From positions 4,774,001 through 4,838,000 of the forward strand of contig NC_056408.1 in the NCBI RefSeq assembly GCF_905147365.1: a DNA stretch of 64,000 bases. Direction: 5' to 3'. The DNA comes from Aricia agestis (Eukaryota > Arthropoda > Insecta > Lepidoptera > Lycaenidae). Each line of letters begins with the position of its first letter. The stretch's first letter is position 1. This document shows positions 31,230 to 42,891 of this stretch, piece after piece. Below the pieces are notes generated by a model that was not told the origin of the DNA, searched no databases, and saw only the letters and a list, made by a program, of their open reading frames with translations. The translations under genes were made by a program, and so were the position numbers.

Positions 31230-31658
31230 TAGCACGGGGATTGTCGATCTAGAAGAAATAGATAAAAACAAGAAATAACTATAGTTTCTTGGAAAATAGT
31301 TCCTGATTTAAAGTAAATAAGGTCGTAGATTCATCGGCAACAATAATCATTTTTATGTAATTTTTTCGAGCAACTTTTACGACCTATTGTTTTGCGAGCT
31401 CGGATTTATAAACATTTTATAAAATGTTAAACAATTTGTCTAGCACTTTGGCGATGTAGATTCTTTGAAGGTGGAATTATCAATTTTCCCACGCTAAACA
31501 ATGGGTAATAAAAACAGTTCACAAAATGCACTTCGAAATAAAATAACATTGACAATGAATCTACGACCTTATTTACTTAAACGTAGGATCTTTTATCAAA
31601 AAAACTATAGTTATATTTTGTCTACGAAGATCGGAAACAAATTTCAATCCCCGTGCTA
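31230..31658. mobile_element. Foldback-type MITE, TAGCACGGGGATTG ends
   Basis: TAGCACGGGGATTG (31230-31243) against CAATCCCCGTGCTA (31645-31658); a second inverted block AAATAAGGTCGTAGATTCAT / ATGAATCTACGACCTTATTT lies inside. Together they make a long hairpin with an AT-rich core. Confidence 0.75.
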
Positions 31659-31735
31659 AGCAAGCTGGTACTTATTAGTTAACGTTCTACTTTATTAAAA
31701 TAACAACTTTTTACCTCTTAGGGAGCCACAGATTT

Positions 31736-32110
31736 CTGACACAGATGCTGACCGGGCATGGCTGCTTTGGTCGGTACCTGTGCTAGATCGCGAGGAGAGA
31801 GAGTGACACAAGGTGTCACCACTGCCTTAACGAAATGAACACGGCCGAACACACATTGTCGACCTGTCCATCTTGGACGGAACAACGCGCGGCCCTTACG
31901 GCTGCCATTGGAGTGGACCTCTCCCTGCCATCAATAATCCGGACAATGTTGAGCAGCGAGATTGCGTGGCAGGCGGTGAATGACTTTGCCCAGGATGTCA
32001 TCACTGCAAAGGAGGAGGCCGAGCGCAGGAGAGAACGGGAGGCGTTCGACCCCTTGAGACGGCCGAGGAGAGGACGCGCACCACGGAGTGGCCGCAGCGC
32101 CTTGCCTTAG
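31736..32110 (+). pseudogene. R1-type LINE ORF2 C-terminus
   Basis: Reads LTQMLTGHGCFGRYLC, then an in-frame TAG, then CHHCLNEMNTAEHTLSTC, a CX2CX10HX4C zinc-binding motif characteristic of the C-terminal end of R1/TRAS-type ORF2 proteins, and on to an arginine-rich tail (RRPRRGRAPRSGRSALP) and TAG at 32108-32110. The internal stop between LC and IAR marks it as non-functional; the lineage (R1-like) is from family knowledge of the TGHGCF and CHHC motifs. Confidence 0.8.
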
Positions 32111-32451
32111 CTAGGATACTCGGGGTGGTAGTGTGGGGTCACCGCCGCCCATTACACCGAGTTCCAGAGAGAGCCGTGATGCGCATGGTGCTCCTGCATA
32201 TCGCGGCCACCGTGTGGGCTTTTCTAGGCCACCTCGCGAGGCGACCTAGAAAAGCCTGCATGTTTTGATGGGTCTGGCACAGACAACCGTTGGTAAAATT
32301 GCGGTGGGTTGATCGTGCCCGTAACTTTGCCTAAGCGGTGAGTGGAGCACCATGGGGTTTAGTGGGTAGTTCCTCGGAGAGTCCCACATACCCCGACCGA
32401 TGTCCCCAATCCGCCGGGGATGCGTAACGCATTTCCCCATGTAAAAAAAAA
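31736..32451 (+). mobile_element. 5'-truncated R1-type LINE insertion
   Basis: Bounded by GGGAGCCACAGATTT (31721-31735) and GGGAGTCACAGATTT (32452-32466), a 15-bp duplication with one mismatch, and ends in a run of nine A. The left edge falls inside ORF2, so the copy was truncated at birth. It holds the last about 125 codons plus a 340-bp GC-rich 3' UTR containing a TTTTCTAGGCCACCTCGCG / CGCGAGGCGACCTAGAAAA hairpin. Confidence 0.85.
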
Positions 32452-32899
32452 GGGAGTCACAGATTTATCACATTTCTCTTCTAAAGTTTATTTTTAAAAA
32501 CACTTATTTTGCACTGAGTTTATTTTCATATTTCACTGTTAACGAGTTTGTATGCACTCACTATGTGTTTATCGGGTGCGAGGCCGGTGTCCTCAACTGC
32601 AGTATACGTACACATATTTTTACACACAGATGAAACCAATTTCGGTTTCGTTTGACAGCTCGAGATTGTAGCTCTATTCCGCTAGGTATATTAACTTTAT
32701 GATGGTTTCACATTTCAGGACTGTACTATTTTGTAGTTTCGAAACGAGCGAGACAGCATCGAAACCGTGGTTATTAATAATATCTGCTTCAATAACTTAC
32801 TATTGAAGCTCCATTAATGTTGCTTTGAAATAGCAGAATCAGGGTATAATAGAACGCAAGTCGAGTAATTGAGCGGGGAAGCATTTTATAATCTTAAAC

Positions 32900-33566
32900 C
32901 AGTGTTTTTCAAACTTTTTTATGATGCGACCGGTATCATATGGAAAAATATTTCGCGACCCAAAAATTCTTTTTATACGTATGTACAGTGGCGGATTTAC
33001 CAATAGGCTAAGTAGGCTGGAGCCTAGGACGGCAAATTTAGAGGGGCGGCAAATTTAGCCCCATTTTTTTGTCTTACAGAAATAAAAAAATCCCACCAAA
33101 AACATTTCTTGTAAAATATTGCCGAGACAACCACATAAGGTACGGTTTACCCTGTGAAAAAGATATGAGATCTCATCTAGAGCCAAACTTCTGAATCTAT
33201 ACGACCTAACTGTGCTGACCCTAACAAATTCTACATACCAGTTAATATGTATGGCTTCGCCGTTTCGCTACCGCACAGTGTAAAACCTTGTGAAGTCGTC
33301 TCAGCAAAAATTTTCAAAAAATGTTTTTGGTGGGATATGAATTATAATTATGAACTAAACTAACGTATTGAATTTCAAGGGTCAGTAATAGGGGCGGCAA
33401 AAATTGAATATCCGCCACAGCGTATGTATGTTTAAAATGTTATATTCATTTGTTTTAATTATTAACGTCGTTTAAATCTGTATTGCTTTTTTACTGAAAG
33501 TTATCTCAACTTCTGGGTCCTACAAAAGCTTCGCGACCCCAGCAGCCCTCAGGTTGAAAAACACTG
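32900..33566. mobile_element. hAT-type element, outer
   Basis: Ends CAGTGTTTTTCAAAC and GGTTGAAAAACACTG with the perfect 8-bp host duplication TCTTAAAC at 32892-32899 and 33567-33574. Contains TTCGCGACCC blocks. Without its insert it is about 224 bp. No transposase frame. Confidence 0.9.
32986..33420. mobile_element. hAT-type element nested inside another hAT
   Basis: 435-bp element with ends CAGTGGCGGAT and ATCCGCCACAG (one mismatch) and a perfect octamer duplication CGTATGTA at 32978-32985 and 33421-33428. It lies entirely within 32900-33566 and belongs to a different family from its host. Confidence 0.9.
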
Positions 33567-33755
33567 TCTTAAACTAAACGAGTGCACGGATAGACTCACT
33601 GGGATTATACGCCATCCAATTTTCAAGACGTCATTTTATATTACTTTTTTAATTGTATCCGAGGTAGTTACTTGTTTTCTGAGAAGTCTTAATGAAATAT
33701 GTGACTTGAAACTTGTTAGTTTGTTCTTGTGTATTGTATTAAAAACTGAATTTAA

Positions 33756-34229
33756 GCGGAGTCCACACCGCCCTTTTTTCCATACAAACGTTGTCCCCTG
33801 TTTCCTCCCTGGATAATGCTAGTAGAGTTATCATTTTTTTCCTGAATATCTACGGCCACGAATACAATGTCCCTATGTTTTCTTTTTTTTCATAATTTAA
33901 TTATTAAATAAGATATGAACGTTCAAAAACACAAAAAAATAGCCAGATTTTCGGCTGTGTTCAAACATCCAGAAAACAGGTTTGGTTAGATTATACAAAA
34001 AAAAAAAAAAAACATAGGAACACAGCTCAAGCCTTTCTTTAATCTTTAATGAAAAAATAACTTAAATCGGTTAAGTTTTGGAGAATGAATCAGGGGACAA
34101 CGAATCGTTGATTTTCTGGATTTTCTGCAGTTGTCTATCGCGTTCTGCGGTATAAGCTTGAGGTAAGGGAGACAGCTATAGATATCACATGTACTTCTTT
34201 TTAATTTCTCTAGCCCCTGGTGTATCCTC
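33756..34229 (+). mobile_element. TTAA-flanked MITE, family K1
   Basis: GCGGAGTCCACACC start and GGTGTATCCTC end, with TTAA at 33752-33755 and 34230-34233. Third copy of the family (others at 14.0 and 18.6 kb), somewhat diverged. Confidence 0.85.
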
Positions 34230-34385
34230 TTAAGTTGTTTCTCTATTTTCGGAGCAGCAATGTTCACATTTATATTTTTAATCATACTTTATTACTATTT
34301 TGACTTAACACTTAATATATTTTCATTCTTTACTATATTAAGTCTCCCGCAAATCCGTTGCGCCAAAGCTCGTTTATCGCGTCGC

Positions 34386-34600
34386 GGGACTGCCGCGGTA
34401 AAGATATCGCGTAGCATTTTTTATCAACTTATGCAATATTCGCATACAGTCGCACGCACACTAACATCGTGCCGAAGTCTAGCAACGCCGCGAGGACCAG
34501 CATAGCGGTGCGGCAACGCTCGGAGTTTGGGATGTTAGGATTATATCGTTACGGAATTTCTTGATTCAGTCGCCGCGCTCAAAGCCGGCGATAAAACCTA
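34386..34600 (+). repeat. Dispersed repeat, copy 1 of 2
   Basis: GGGACTGCCGCGGTAAAG, TTTTATCAACTTATGCAAT, GTGCCGAAGTCT and CGTTACGGAATTTC are shared in order with 52213-52422. A piece of an H1 Helitron 3' end (CCGTTGCGCC...TTTATCGCG) abuts it at about 34347-34383. Confidence 0.55.
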
Positions 34601-34610
34601 TGAAAAGAAA

Positions 34611-35125
<515 letters not shown>

Positions 35126-35487
35126 TCAAATATAACAACGTTGATCGAATAACAAGCACGAAGCTGCCAATAAAAAAAGTTAGTAAAACTAATAAATAGT
35201 TAGAAATTTAATATTAACTATCCAACGTCGAACTTTTATTGGTAATATGTTTTAGAGGTTTTTCATTAGATTGTTCAGTTATCCCCATAGTTTATTTTAA
35301 GTTTATTGGATTCTAAAAAGTAATTAGCATTTGAACCTTCGCTAATTTTAGTGATGATAAATTATTGCTATAATATTTACTTTCAAAATAGTAAACTTAA
35401 TGTGGCTACAAGTAACTTAAATACACGACTGGTTTCAGATAACTCATTGTCGTATGGATTTAGGTTATGTTAATAAAAGTAAGTATA

Positions 35488-35819
35488 TCTATATAAATAA
35501 AAATGGATTTTCAATTGTGTTAGTAACGCTGAAACTCGAAAACGGCTGAACGGGTTCGGCTAATTTTAGTCTTAAAATATTCGTAGAAGTCCAGGGGGGT
35601 GAGACAAAATCTTTTCGTTTTCGGTTCGTTATAGAATCGCCGATGAAAATGTATGGAATTGACATAAGCGTTCGTTAATATGACGTAGACGTTCGACTCG
35701 TCTTATGTCAATTCCATACATTTTGATCGGCGATTCTATAACGAAGCGAAAACGAAAAAGTTTCGGCTAAATGGCCAGGGAAGGTTTTAAAGTGACACGA
35801 AGTTCACCGGGACAGTTAG
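35488..35819 (+). mobile_element. Helitron-like H6 carrying a long inverted repeat
   Basis: Starts TCTATATAAATAAAAATGGA (A before) and ends AAGTTCACCGGGACAGTTAG, T after. 35611-35668 and 35702-35760 form inverted arms of about 58 bp (core GATTCTATAACGAA, TGTATGGAATTGACATAAG), 33 bp apart, perhaps a separate MITE inside. Confidence 0.55.
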
Positions 35820-36468
35820 TTATTCGAAACCGGTCGTGTATTAATTATATTATTGTAAATAGAGTTGTATATGGTCTACACAACTCGGTTACGGGTTAAA
35901 GACAATATTTTGTCAGACTTGTAAAATTTACATGTAATGAAATTAATAAATAAATAAAAAATAAATAAATATAAATATGGTAGAAAAGTGTAAATATGAC
36001 AAAATGTGTAAGTCTGTCAATTCATTTTATATTATCATAATATTTATAACAGTAAATAATAATTTGTAGTTGTATTGAGCCATTTCAAAATTCATTGCGG
36101 AAACGAAGGCATATCTTCATCACGTTGTAATTAAAACTGACCCTTAGCAGAAGACAGCGCTTTGAGAAAAAAATGGTACGGCCGTTTACAAGACTTGACT
36201 GGGGCACTGCTGTGGCTCCAGAAACTGGATTTTTGTTTTTTTTAAACAAATAGTTATCCATTTGCTTATCGCATGTTCAATATATTCGGTTGATTAATTT
36301 CAAATCATGGAATATCAGATATAATCAGGTATAAGAATTAATGCATCGACGCGTTTGCGGCTGCACCGCTACTAATTAATCATTCGTATTGGTTATTTGT
36401 TATTCAAATTAATTGTTTTCGTATCATGTTAGCGATGAAAAATGTTTATTATGATCATGATAATACAA
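35820..36468. other. No gene recognised
   Basis: AT-rich; an AATAAATAAATAAA-like run near 35942-35970 could be the tail of an old retroelement. Confidence 0.3.
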
Positions 36469-36821
36469 TCTATATAATATTAATACGCGAGAGAAAAACT
36501 TTGGATCCCTTTTGAGGAAAAATGCGGAAACGTAGGTGAAATTTTGCAGTTACAGTTTATATAGTGAAGGAGTGTATCGAGCTAATATTATAAACAATAT
36601 TACACACACTACAATGTGCACACTACCATCTTTTTGAATGACATTAAGCCTATACATACGAATTATACTCTTTTGTTTATGGTTGAAGTCTGTTGTCAAA
36701 TTAAAAATGGATTGTTGTTTTTTTTATTAAATCTGAAATAGCCAATACTTTAAAGTTAAAAGGAGAGCCAAAAAAAAAGATAATTTTTAAGGTCGAACTT
36801 CGACCATTGGGCGATCTCTAG
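36469..36821 (+). mobile_element. Short Helitron-like element, family H7
   Basis: TCTATATAATATTAATACGC start, hairpin GGTCGAACTTCGACC, ATTGGGCGATCT spacer, CTAG end, with host A and T at the borders. Matches 25333-25770 at both ends. Confidence 0.75.
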
Positions 36822-36934
36822 TACTTACACATAATTTTGTATTATTTTAGTTTCGTACTCCAATTCTGATGCTCTATAATTGACCATTTTTATTTTTTCT
36901 TGTAGTCGGTCACGAGAAAAGAGCATGGTGTCCA

Positions 36935-37190
36935 TGCAGGACACGGGAGCACCGTGCACATACTTGAGCACTATAAAACTCATGCGTAGCTGGCCTGGTG
37001 GTGGAGGTGCCCAAATGTGTGCGCAGTGCATAAGAGCACTCACTTCCTTTACTATAACCTGATGAGAAGGATAACTGACACGACCGACACGAGACGCAGG
37101 ACCGACTTTTTTATGCCCATCCGACGCATCATCTTTTCTGTCAGAGTACAGTCGTCCGCCTGCATTGTCCAAACCCAGCCTCTCCCAAAA
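36935..37190 (-). repeat. SINE-like composite repeat, minus copy
   Basis: Minus strand reads TGGACAATGCAGGCGGAC, GATGCGTCGGATGGGCAT and GTGTCGGTCGTGTC, the same order as in the repeat at 3797-4260. Plus-strand frames here are shadows. Confidence 0.5.
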
Positions 37191-37621
37191 TGGATAACAC
37201 CCCCTTCTGGGCGCTAAAGATCTAAAGGGAGGTGGTAAGGGCTAATTAAAAAAATGGGGGCGTTGTGTGGTGACCTGGGGGGTTGATTTTTTATTTCATT
37301 TTATCCAGATGCATTTTAAATTAAATGCATCTATTCCCTCACATTAGTTTTAATTTTTGACTAGCAAGTTATTGATGCGACTACTTCTAATAAATTTTTA
37401 ATAAATTTTGTAAAAAAAAACCTAGATTCGGGATTTAAGGAAATTAGGGAATGAAAATTAAGTCGGTGATAATGGTAAACATTATTATGGTTTGAAAACG
37501 ACTGATTAAGCATTTTGTATTTATTTTTATAAAATTTGCGACAAAGACTAAATAAAGGTAAGAAAGTAGGTGAAATAATGGAGGCTCTAAAAATAATTTG
37601 TTCACAAGGTAAGTTTTGTTA

Positions 37622-37716
37622 CCCCTGTCCTAACCAAACATGACTACATTTTTTAACGTAGAAACCCACGACCTCCGTCAAGAGCCACGCTTTGAATCAC
37701 TGGACCATGGAAACGT
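37622..37716 (-). repeat. tRNA-derived SINE fragment
   Basis: Minus strand: CCATGGTCCAGTGATTCAAA (A-box region), CGGAGGTCGTGGGTTTCTAC (degenerate B-box), then ATGTTTGGTTAGGACAGG as in the SINE at 19.15 kb. Confidence 0.5.
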
Positions 37717-38101
37717 TACAATACATAAAAGGCCTCCTGAAACTATCCCTTACAAAATCTATGCATCGATCTACATGCATCAATAAAGACAGGCAAAACG
37801 TCAGGCCTAGGCGTACAACATAAGCACAGGGCTTAGGGCAGACAGGCTTTAGTAAGACCTATGAATGCAGCATCAGAATCAGAAGTATCAAAGTCTATTG
37901 AGGAAACAGACTCATAGTTCAAATACGAACGATACAAAAACATTGATTCGATAATAACAACAGCAAAGTATGAGATGACATGACACTTGCGTTGCTTTAA
38001 TATGTAAAATACCATATTTATATATTTTTCAATAATTTATAGTAAAATTCTGAATAACAAAATCCGACATGTTGCGCACGCCATATTATCTCATTATTTA
38101 A

Positions 38102-38523
38102 AAGCTCACCTGACTCTAAAAATCAAACATCGTCCTTCTCTCTTCACACTCACGGGTCTTTCATATGCCAGGTGACAAAGGACGACGCGGAATCATCGCC
38201 GAGTTAGTTTTACTTGAATAAAAGACGAACTATAATGATTATGAAAAAAGTGTTTTGAACAAATTTAAGTTTTATCAATACCTTTTTAGATATTAAAAAT
38301 ATTAAAAATCCAAGCAAAAATGTGTCTAAAACAAAAGGTTTTTTGTAAAAAGGTTTTTTGTAAAAAAGAAACTATTGAGCATTTTTTGAGTAATCGTATT
38401 TTCGTCTTGAGCATTTAATCTTTATGAACTGAAGTTACTTGTGTCAAAAAATCAGTTTTCTAGACCGTACAGATTTTGAGATCTAGGTTAAAGTATGTAG
38501 TCAAGTTAGGGTCATATGGGCTC
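38102..38523 (-). mobile_element. TTAA-flanked MITE, family K2
   Basis: Inverted copy of 24436-24863; TTAA at 38098-38101 and 38524-38527. Left end AAGCTCACCTGAC (one change), right end GGTCATATGGGCTC. Confidence 0.8.
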
Positions 38524-39116
38524 TTAATATCGAACGTTGTCAAATATCGAACAAAACTTTTTGTTTACTGTATGTGCTGGTGATACCGTCTAGCGTGAAA
38601 ACATTGCAGTAATATAATAGTATCCGATTCTTTCTTATTCTAAGTTGAATACAAAGCAGTATGCAATAAAACACATACGAAAGTCTGCGTGGGAACAACA
38701 TTATCGACTTGGCAATCATTATTGTATTTCAGAATACGTTTATTTTTCATCGTAAGTGCCCTCGGAAGTGATCTCATGTCGGGAACTAAATTCAAAGTAT
38801 ATTTTCAAAGTGCACTACAAACGAGCTAATGGCCACACTGGTTAATCCAATTCCAACTTTATTTCCTGAAGCGTAAAGTGCTAAGTTGTGTGAGATGGGA
38901 CTGAAAGTATACATACAGGCTTTTGCTGTTACAGCAAATCGTCTTTATACAAAGTACTTAATAGAAAACTATCTGTAATCGCTTTAACGATAGTGTTTAA
39001 AATAGCTTCTTACATTCAAATGCAAAATGCATAGAATCTTATTCAATATAGTTTTAAATTCTTACAAGTAACAAAAACTCTGTGTTTACGTGTTGCAACT
39101 GTTGAATAGCTTTGTC

Positions 39117-39291
39117 CACACTGTGCCTTTTTCTGTTCGTCAAGGGCATACTTTCGCTTTGTTACCTACTAAAAATGACAGTTGGCGTTGCGTTCGTTGA
39201 CTCATTCAATTATTGAATGCGCCAAAACGAAAGTTGAATGAAAGATGATGACGAAAATTAAAAACGAAAGCGCGTAGTGCGGACATAGCTA
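39117..39291. mobile_element. MITE, TAGCTWTGTCCACAC family, short copy
   Basis: TAGCTTTGTCCACACTGTGC to GTGCGGACATAGCTA; lacks the GCATGC-rich left-centre block of the other two copies but keeps CAATTATTGAATGCGCCAA. Confidence 0.65.
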
Positions 39292-39387
39292 TTAGATTTT
39301 GATAAAATTTAGGAATAGATTAGGCCTTTGAATGACTCTTGTGTTATAACGCAAGTCTCAAGCATTTAACTTAAGCACTTTAGATTA

Positions 39388-39726
39388 CAGCGGGGCTAAA
39401 ATATGGTCGCTTTGTAGAATCATAATATGAATCATAATATGATTAATTTTCTTAAAATTGCAAAATGGTCACTATGCTTACAATTCATGTCTACAGATCG
39501 ACAAGGCTTTATATGAACGTGGCGAAAAGAGGAACTAAAGCTGCTATCATACAAAAACGTCATTTTTGACTGTTCTTTACGTGCAGCGCCCCCGCCGTTC
39601 ATAAAAATTAAAAAGCCTTGTCGATGTGTAGTAACTTGTACTAATTTGACATTTGTCAGTTTGACAGTTTTGACAATTCATTTGCTGAATTAATTGAGAG
39701 GAATTGCTACCATTTTAGCCCCGCAG
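39388..39726. mobile_element. hAT-like element with inner MITE
   Basis: Ends CAGCGGGGCTAAAAT and ATTTTAGCCCCGCAG; flanks TTAGATTA and, one base out, ACAGATTA agree at six of eight positions. Inside, 39491-39631 is a separate inverted-repeat unit (CTACAGATCGACAAGGCTTT / AAAGCCTTGTCGATGTGTAG). Confidence 0.6.
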
Positions 39727-39835
39727 GACAGATTATAGCGATTAATTTGCTTATGTTGACAACATAATACATAATATGCCATGATTTCCTGTCATCTTAA
39801 AAATAAATTATCGTAATCGTAAATTCTACGACGTA

Positions 39836-40166
39836 TTTTTTTTTTATGAAATAAGGGGGCAAACGAGCAAACGGGTCACCTGATGGAAAGCAACTTCCAT
39901 CGCCCATGGACACTCGCAGCATCAGAAGAGCTGCAAGTGCGTTGCCGGCCTTTTAAGAGGGAATAGGGTAATAGGGGAGGGTAGGGAAGGGAATAGTTGA
40001 GGGTAGGGAAGGGAATAGGGTAGGGGTTAGGGGATTGGGCCTCTGGTAAACTCACTCACTCGGCGAAACACAGCGCAAGCGCTGTTTCACGCCGGTTTTC
40101 TGTGAGAACGTGGTATTTATCCGGTCAAGCCAGCCCATTCGTGCCGAAGCATGGCTCTCCCACGTA
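39836..40166 (-). mobile_element. SINE with LINE-derived 3' end
   Basis: Complete minus copy from the T-run (A-tail complement) through GGGGGCAAACGAGCAAACGG, the LINE-like block, a GGGTAGGGAAGGGAATAG tract and the head ending CTCTCCCACGTA. Confidence 0.8.
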
Positions 40167-40515
40167 TCACGGATTTCTTTCAAAACAAGCCGATTTTCAC
40201 ACTTTCAATCCTACTGTCCAGTATAAAAGCTTTAAAGAATAATATTTACTTTATGCATGACAATAAATGAAATAAAATAAAGCCGTTTTTGCTTTAAATG
40301 AATGTTATTGATATGAATCATGAGAGGCGTTTATCACGGCTGTGGGAAACCTGACGTTGCGATGATTTAGTTTAATGTAGATATTTTTAATGGCCACACA
40401 TGGATTTAAAAGGTTTCAGTTGTTATTTCCAGACGCTTTTATTTTAAACTGTATATTTAATTAATATTTGAATTGAGAACTTCTCTCGCTTATGCACGTT
40501 TTTCGGATAAAATAA

Positions 40516-40739
40516 TCTATATACATAAAACTCAAAGGTGTTAGGTGACATCTATCAACGCACAGCCCAAACCACTGGACGGATCGGGCTGAAATTTGGC
40601 ATGCAGGTAGATGTTATGACGTAGGCATCCGCTAAGAAAGGATTTTGATAAATTCCAACGCCAAGGGGTTCAAATAGGGGATGAAAGTTTGTATATAATA
40701 TTTCCTCTTGACGCGAGCGAAGCCGCGGACAAAAGCTCG
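40516..40739 (+). mobile_element. Helitron-like H5, single copy
   Basis: TCTATATACATAAAACTCAA start with A before, CCACTGGACGGATCGGGCTG block, end hairpin region CGCGAGCGAAGCCGCGG, CTCG, then T. It shows the unamplified form of the array at 34.6 kb. Confidence 0.65.
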
Positions 40740-40751
40740 TATTATATAAAA

Positions 40752-40953
40752 CTAGTTGACCCGGCAAACGTTGTTTTTCCATATAAATTACTTACTAGAA
40801 GTAATTAATATGGCAAAACAACGATGCAAGAAGAATATAAAATACCTATTCTCAGGCCTAACGATTGAATATACAAAATTTCATTAAATCGGTTGAGCCG
40901 TTTAGGAGGTGATCGCACACGAACACTGTAACACGAGAATTTTATATGTTAGA
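40752..40953 (-). mobile_element. Helitron-like element, family H3
   Basis: Minus strand starts TCTAACATATAAAATTCTCG and ends AACGTTTGCCGGGTCAACTAG-type sequence; host A and T flank it. GTTGAGCCGTTTAGGAGGTG on the plus strand marks the family. An interrupted relative is at 46758-47134. Confidence 0.6.
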
Positions 40954-41267
40954 TATAAATTCATCTAAAATTCTTTTCTTTATTCTGTCCACGAAATAAA
41001 TCCGAAAATGTGATTCGAACGATAAATAAAGTCTTGGACGACTCTTAAAAGCTCAGAACGTCTCAGTTTATCCTTTTGTGAATGTAATATTTATTTAAAA
41101 CATGACGTTGTTTTACATACTGAAACATTGCATTTGAATAATTTAATATTTTAACTTTTAAAATATGTACATTGTACTCGTAGTGGCGAAGTTATTATAT
41201 TGTTTTGATGGGATTTTGCTTTACTTTTTAACTGCGGATCAACAACGATTCTGAGCACTTGAATTTA

Positions 41268-41410
41268 GGGCCTGTATTCTCTTTGATTAGTGCAAGTGAT
41301 TAGGAGAAATCAAAGGAATTGCACTAGTCAGTCGCTGTCTAGTCTCCACTCGTACTTTCTCCTGATTACTAATCACCTGCACTCGCACTAATCAAAGTGA
41401 ATACAGGCCC
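41268..41410. mobile_element. TTA-flanked MITE (Harbinger-like), 143 bp
   Basis: GGGCCTGTATTCTCTTTGAT at the left is the complement of the right end with one mismatch over 26 bp; TTA at 41265-41267 and 41411-41413. A GGGCCTGT start with TTA duplication is the Tourist/Harbinger pattern. Confidence 0.8.
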
Positions 41411-41529
41411 TTAGTTATAGAAATTGTCATTCAGTGACATCATAAATCAAGTAAAATTGTACTTGGATGACATTTTGAGGAATAATTGAGTCTGAAACAT
41501 TTGTATCATAGATGACAAGAAATAAAATC

Positions 41530-41863
41530 ATTTTTTTTAATGAAATAAGGGGGCAAACGAGCAAACGGTTCACCTGATGGAAAGCAACTTCCGTCGCCCA
41601 TGGACACTCGCTGCATCAGAAGAACTGCAGGTACGTTGCCGGCCTTTTAAGAGGGAAAAGGGTAATAGGGGAGGGAAGGGATGGGAAGGGAAGGGAATAG
41701 GGGAGGGTAGGGAAGGGAATAGGGTAGGGGATTGGGCCTCCGGTAAACTCACTCACTCGGCGAAACACAGCGTAAGCGCTGTTTCACGCTGGTTTTCTGT
41801 GAGAACGTGGTATTTCTCCGGTCGAGCCGGCCCATTCGTGCCGAAGCATGGCTCTCCCACGTA
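41530..41863 (-). mobile_element. SINE with LINE-derived 3' end
   Basis: Complete minus copy; G-rich tract at about 41656-41735; head ends CTCTCCCACGTA. Second member of the 39.8-44.0 kb cluster. Both long frames across it are shadows of the shared sequence. Confidence 0.8.
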
Positions 41864-42443
41864 TAATTAGCAATTAATAATATTATTGTGAACCAAAGTT
41901 ACACTATTTGTCTATATGAATCATACATAGTTGTAGAGTTTAAGAAAACTCCTGCATCTCTACACTCGCCCATGATGCAAGCCATATATACAAACGTAAT
42001 TATGAGTGATTTTCGTCTATGATTGTCCATAATCGTCGCCAATTATGCAATGTTCATGCTTGAAAATCATGGTGGTAAAACATCATATCGTGGAGACAGG
42101 CCTTTATTTTTACCATTGCGTCTGCTAAACTATAAACATAGTTAATTCACAGACTTATTAAAAGTATCAAGATCGTATATTAAGTCCAGAGCACAGTTTT
42201 CTTAATTTATTAGCGCTGTGCAGATTTCATTAGCATTTTATCACAGTGTGTCGAAGAGATAAATTTAATGTAATCTGGTAAGATGAAAAGTTATTTATAA
42301 AGCTCTGCACTGACCTTAGCTTGACCTAAGATATATTTATACTTTGTAGTTAAAAATATTGGCAAAGGTGATATCAAAAGTCAACATAATATATCCTAAT
42401 GCAGTACCTACTCGTAAATTAAAAAAATGTACGTTTTTCTGTA

Positions 42444-42658
42444 TTACATACTAATATTATAAATGCGAAAGTGTGTCTGTACTCTGCCTATCTGTTACAT
42501 CTTAACGCCCAAACCACTGAACCGATTTTGCTGAAATTTGACATGGAGATACTACCCGGGAATGGACATAGGACATAGGATATTTTTATCTTGGAAAAAT
42601 GTACGGCTGTCACGCGATAAACGAATTTTGGCGCAACGGAGTTGCGGTCGTCATCTAG
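42444..42658 (+). mobile_element. Short Helitron-like element, family H1
   Basis: ACATACTAATATTATAAATG (start mutated from TCCATAC), GTGTGTCTGT block, clean 3' hairpin GCGCAACGGAGTTGCG, spacer and CTAG followed by T. Confidence 0.65.
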
Positions 42659-42817
42659 TTTTATATATTTATATTTACGTTCGTAACAACTTAAAACAAA
42701 TGTGGAAGTTCCAAAAATTTTTACACTTAGCAATTATTTCTTTGCGCTAAAATGATTTATTATTGCATCTTCATTCTTCATGTAAGAATATTTAAATGTT
42801 TTAAAAGTATTTTAAGA

Positions 42818-42891
42818 AAAAAATGTATTATGTATGCGATTTGACATAAGTCATCGCTTAGCTAGCGAATACTAATGTCAAATCCCATACA
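42818..42891. repeat. Imperfect palindrome next to a SINE
   Basis: TATGTATGCGATTTGACATA against AATGTCAAATCCCATACATT around CGCTTAGCTAGCG. Related in sequence to the inverted arms at 35.6-35.8 kb (TTATGTCAA..CCATACATTTT). Confidence 0.5.

Larger units (their letters stand above)
29666..32700. mobile_element. MULE-like inverted-repeat element, nested
   Basis: Terminal inverted repeats of 29 bp (29667-29695 and 32672-32700, one mismatch; core ATAAAGTTAATATACCTAG). GATGGTTTC stands at 29657-29665 and again at 32701-32709, a perfect 9-bp duplication, typical of Mutator-like elements. Its length is inflated by a Helitron (30270-31128), a foldback (31230-31658) and a LINE piece (31736-32451). The 133-codon minus frame at 29836-30237 is not recognisable. 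Confidence 0.7.

Noticed and set aside
41577..41870. 97-codon plus frame and similar frames at 8769-9020 and 43827-44012
   Set aside because: All are readings of the same SINE; the only real coding ancestry is the LINE-derived tail on the other strand.
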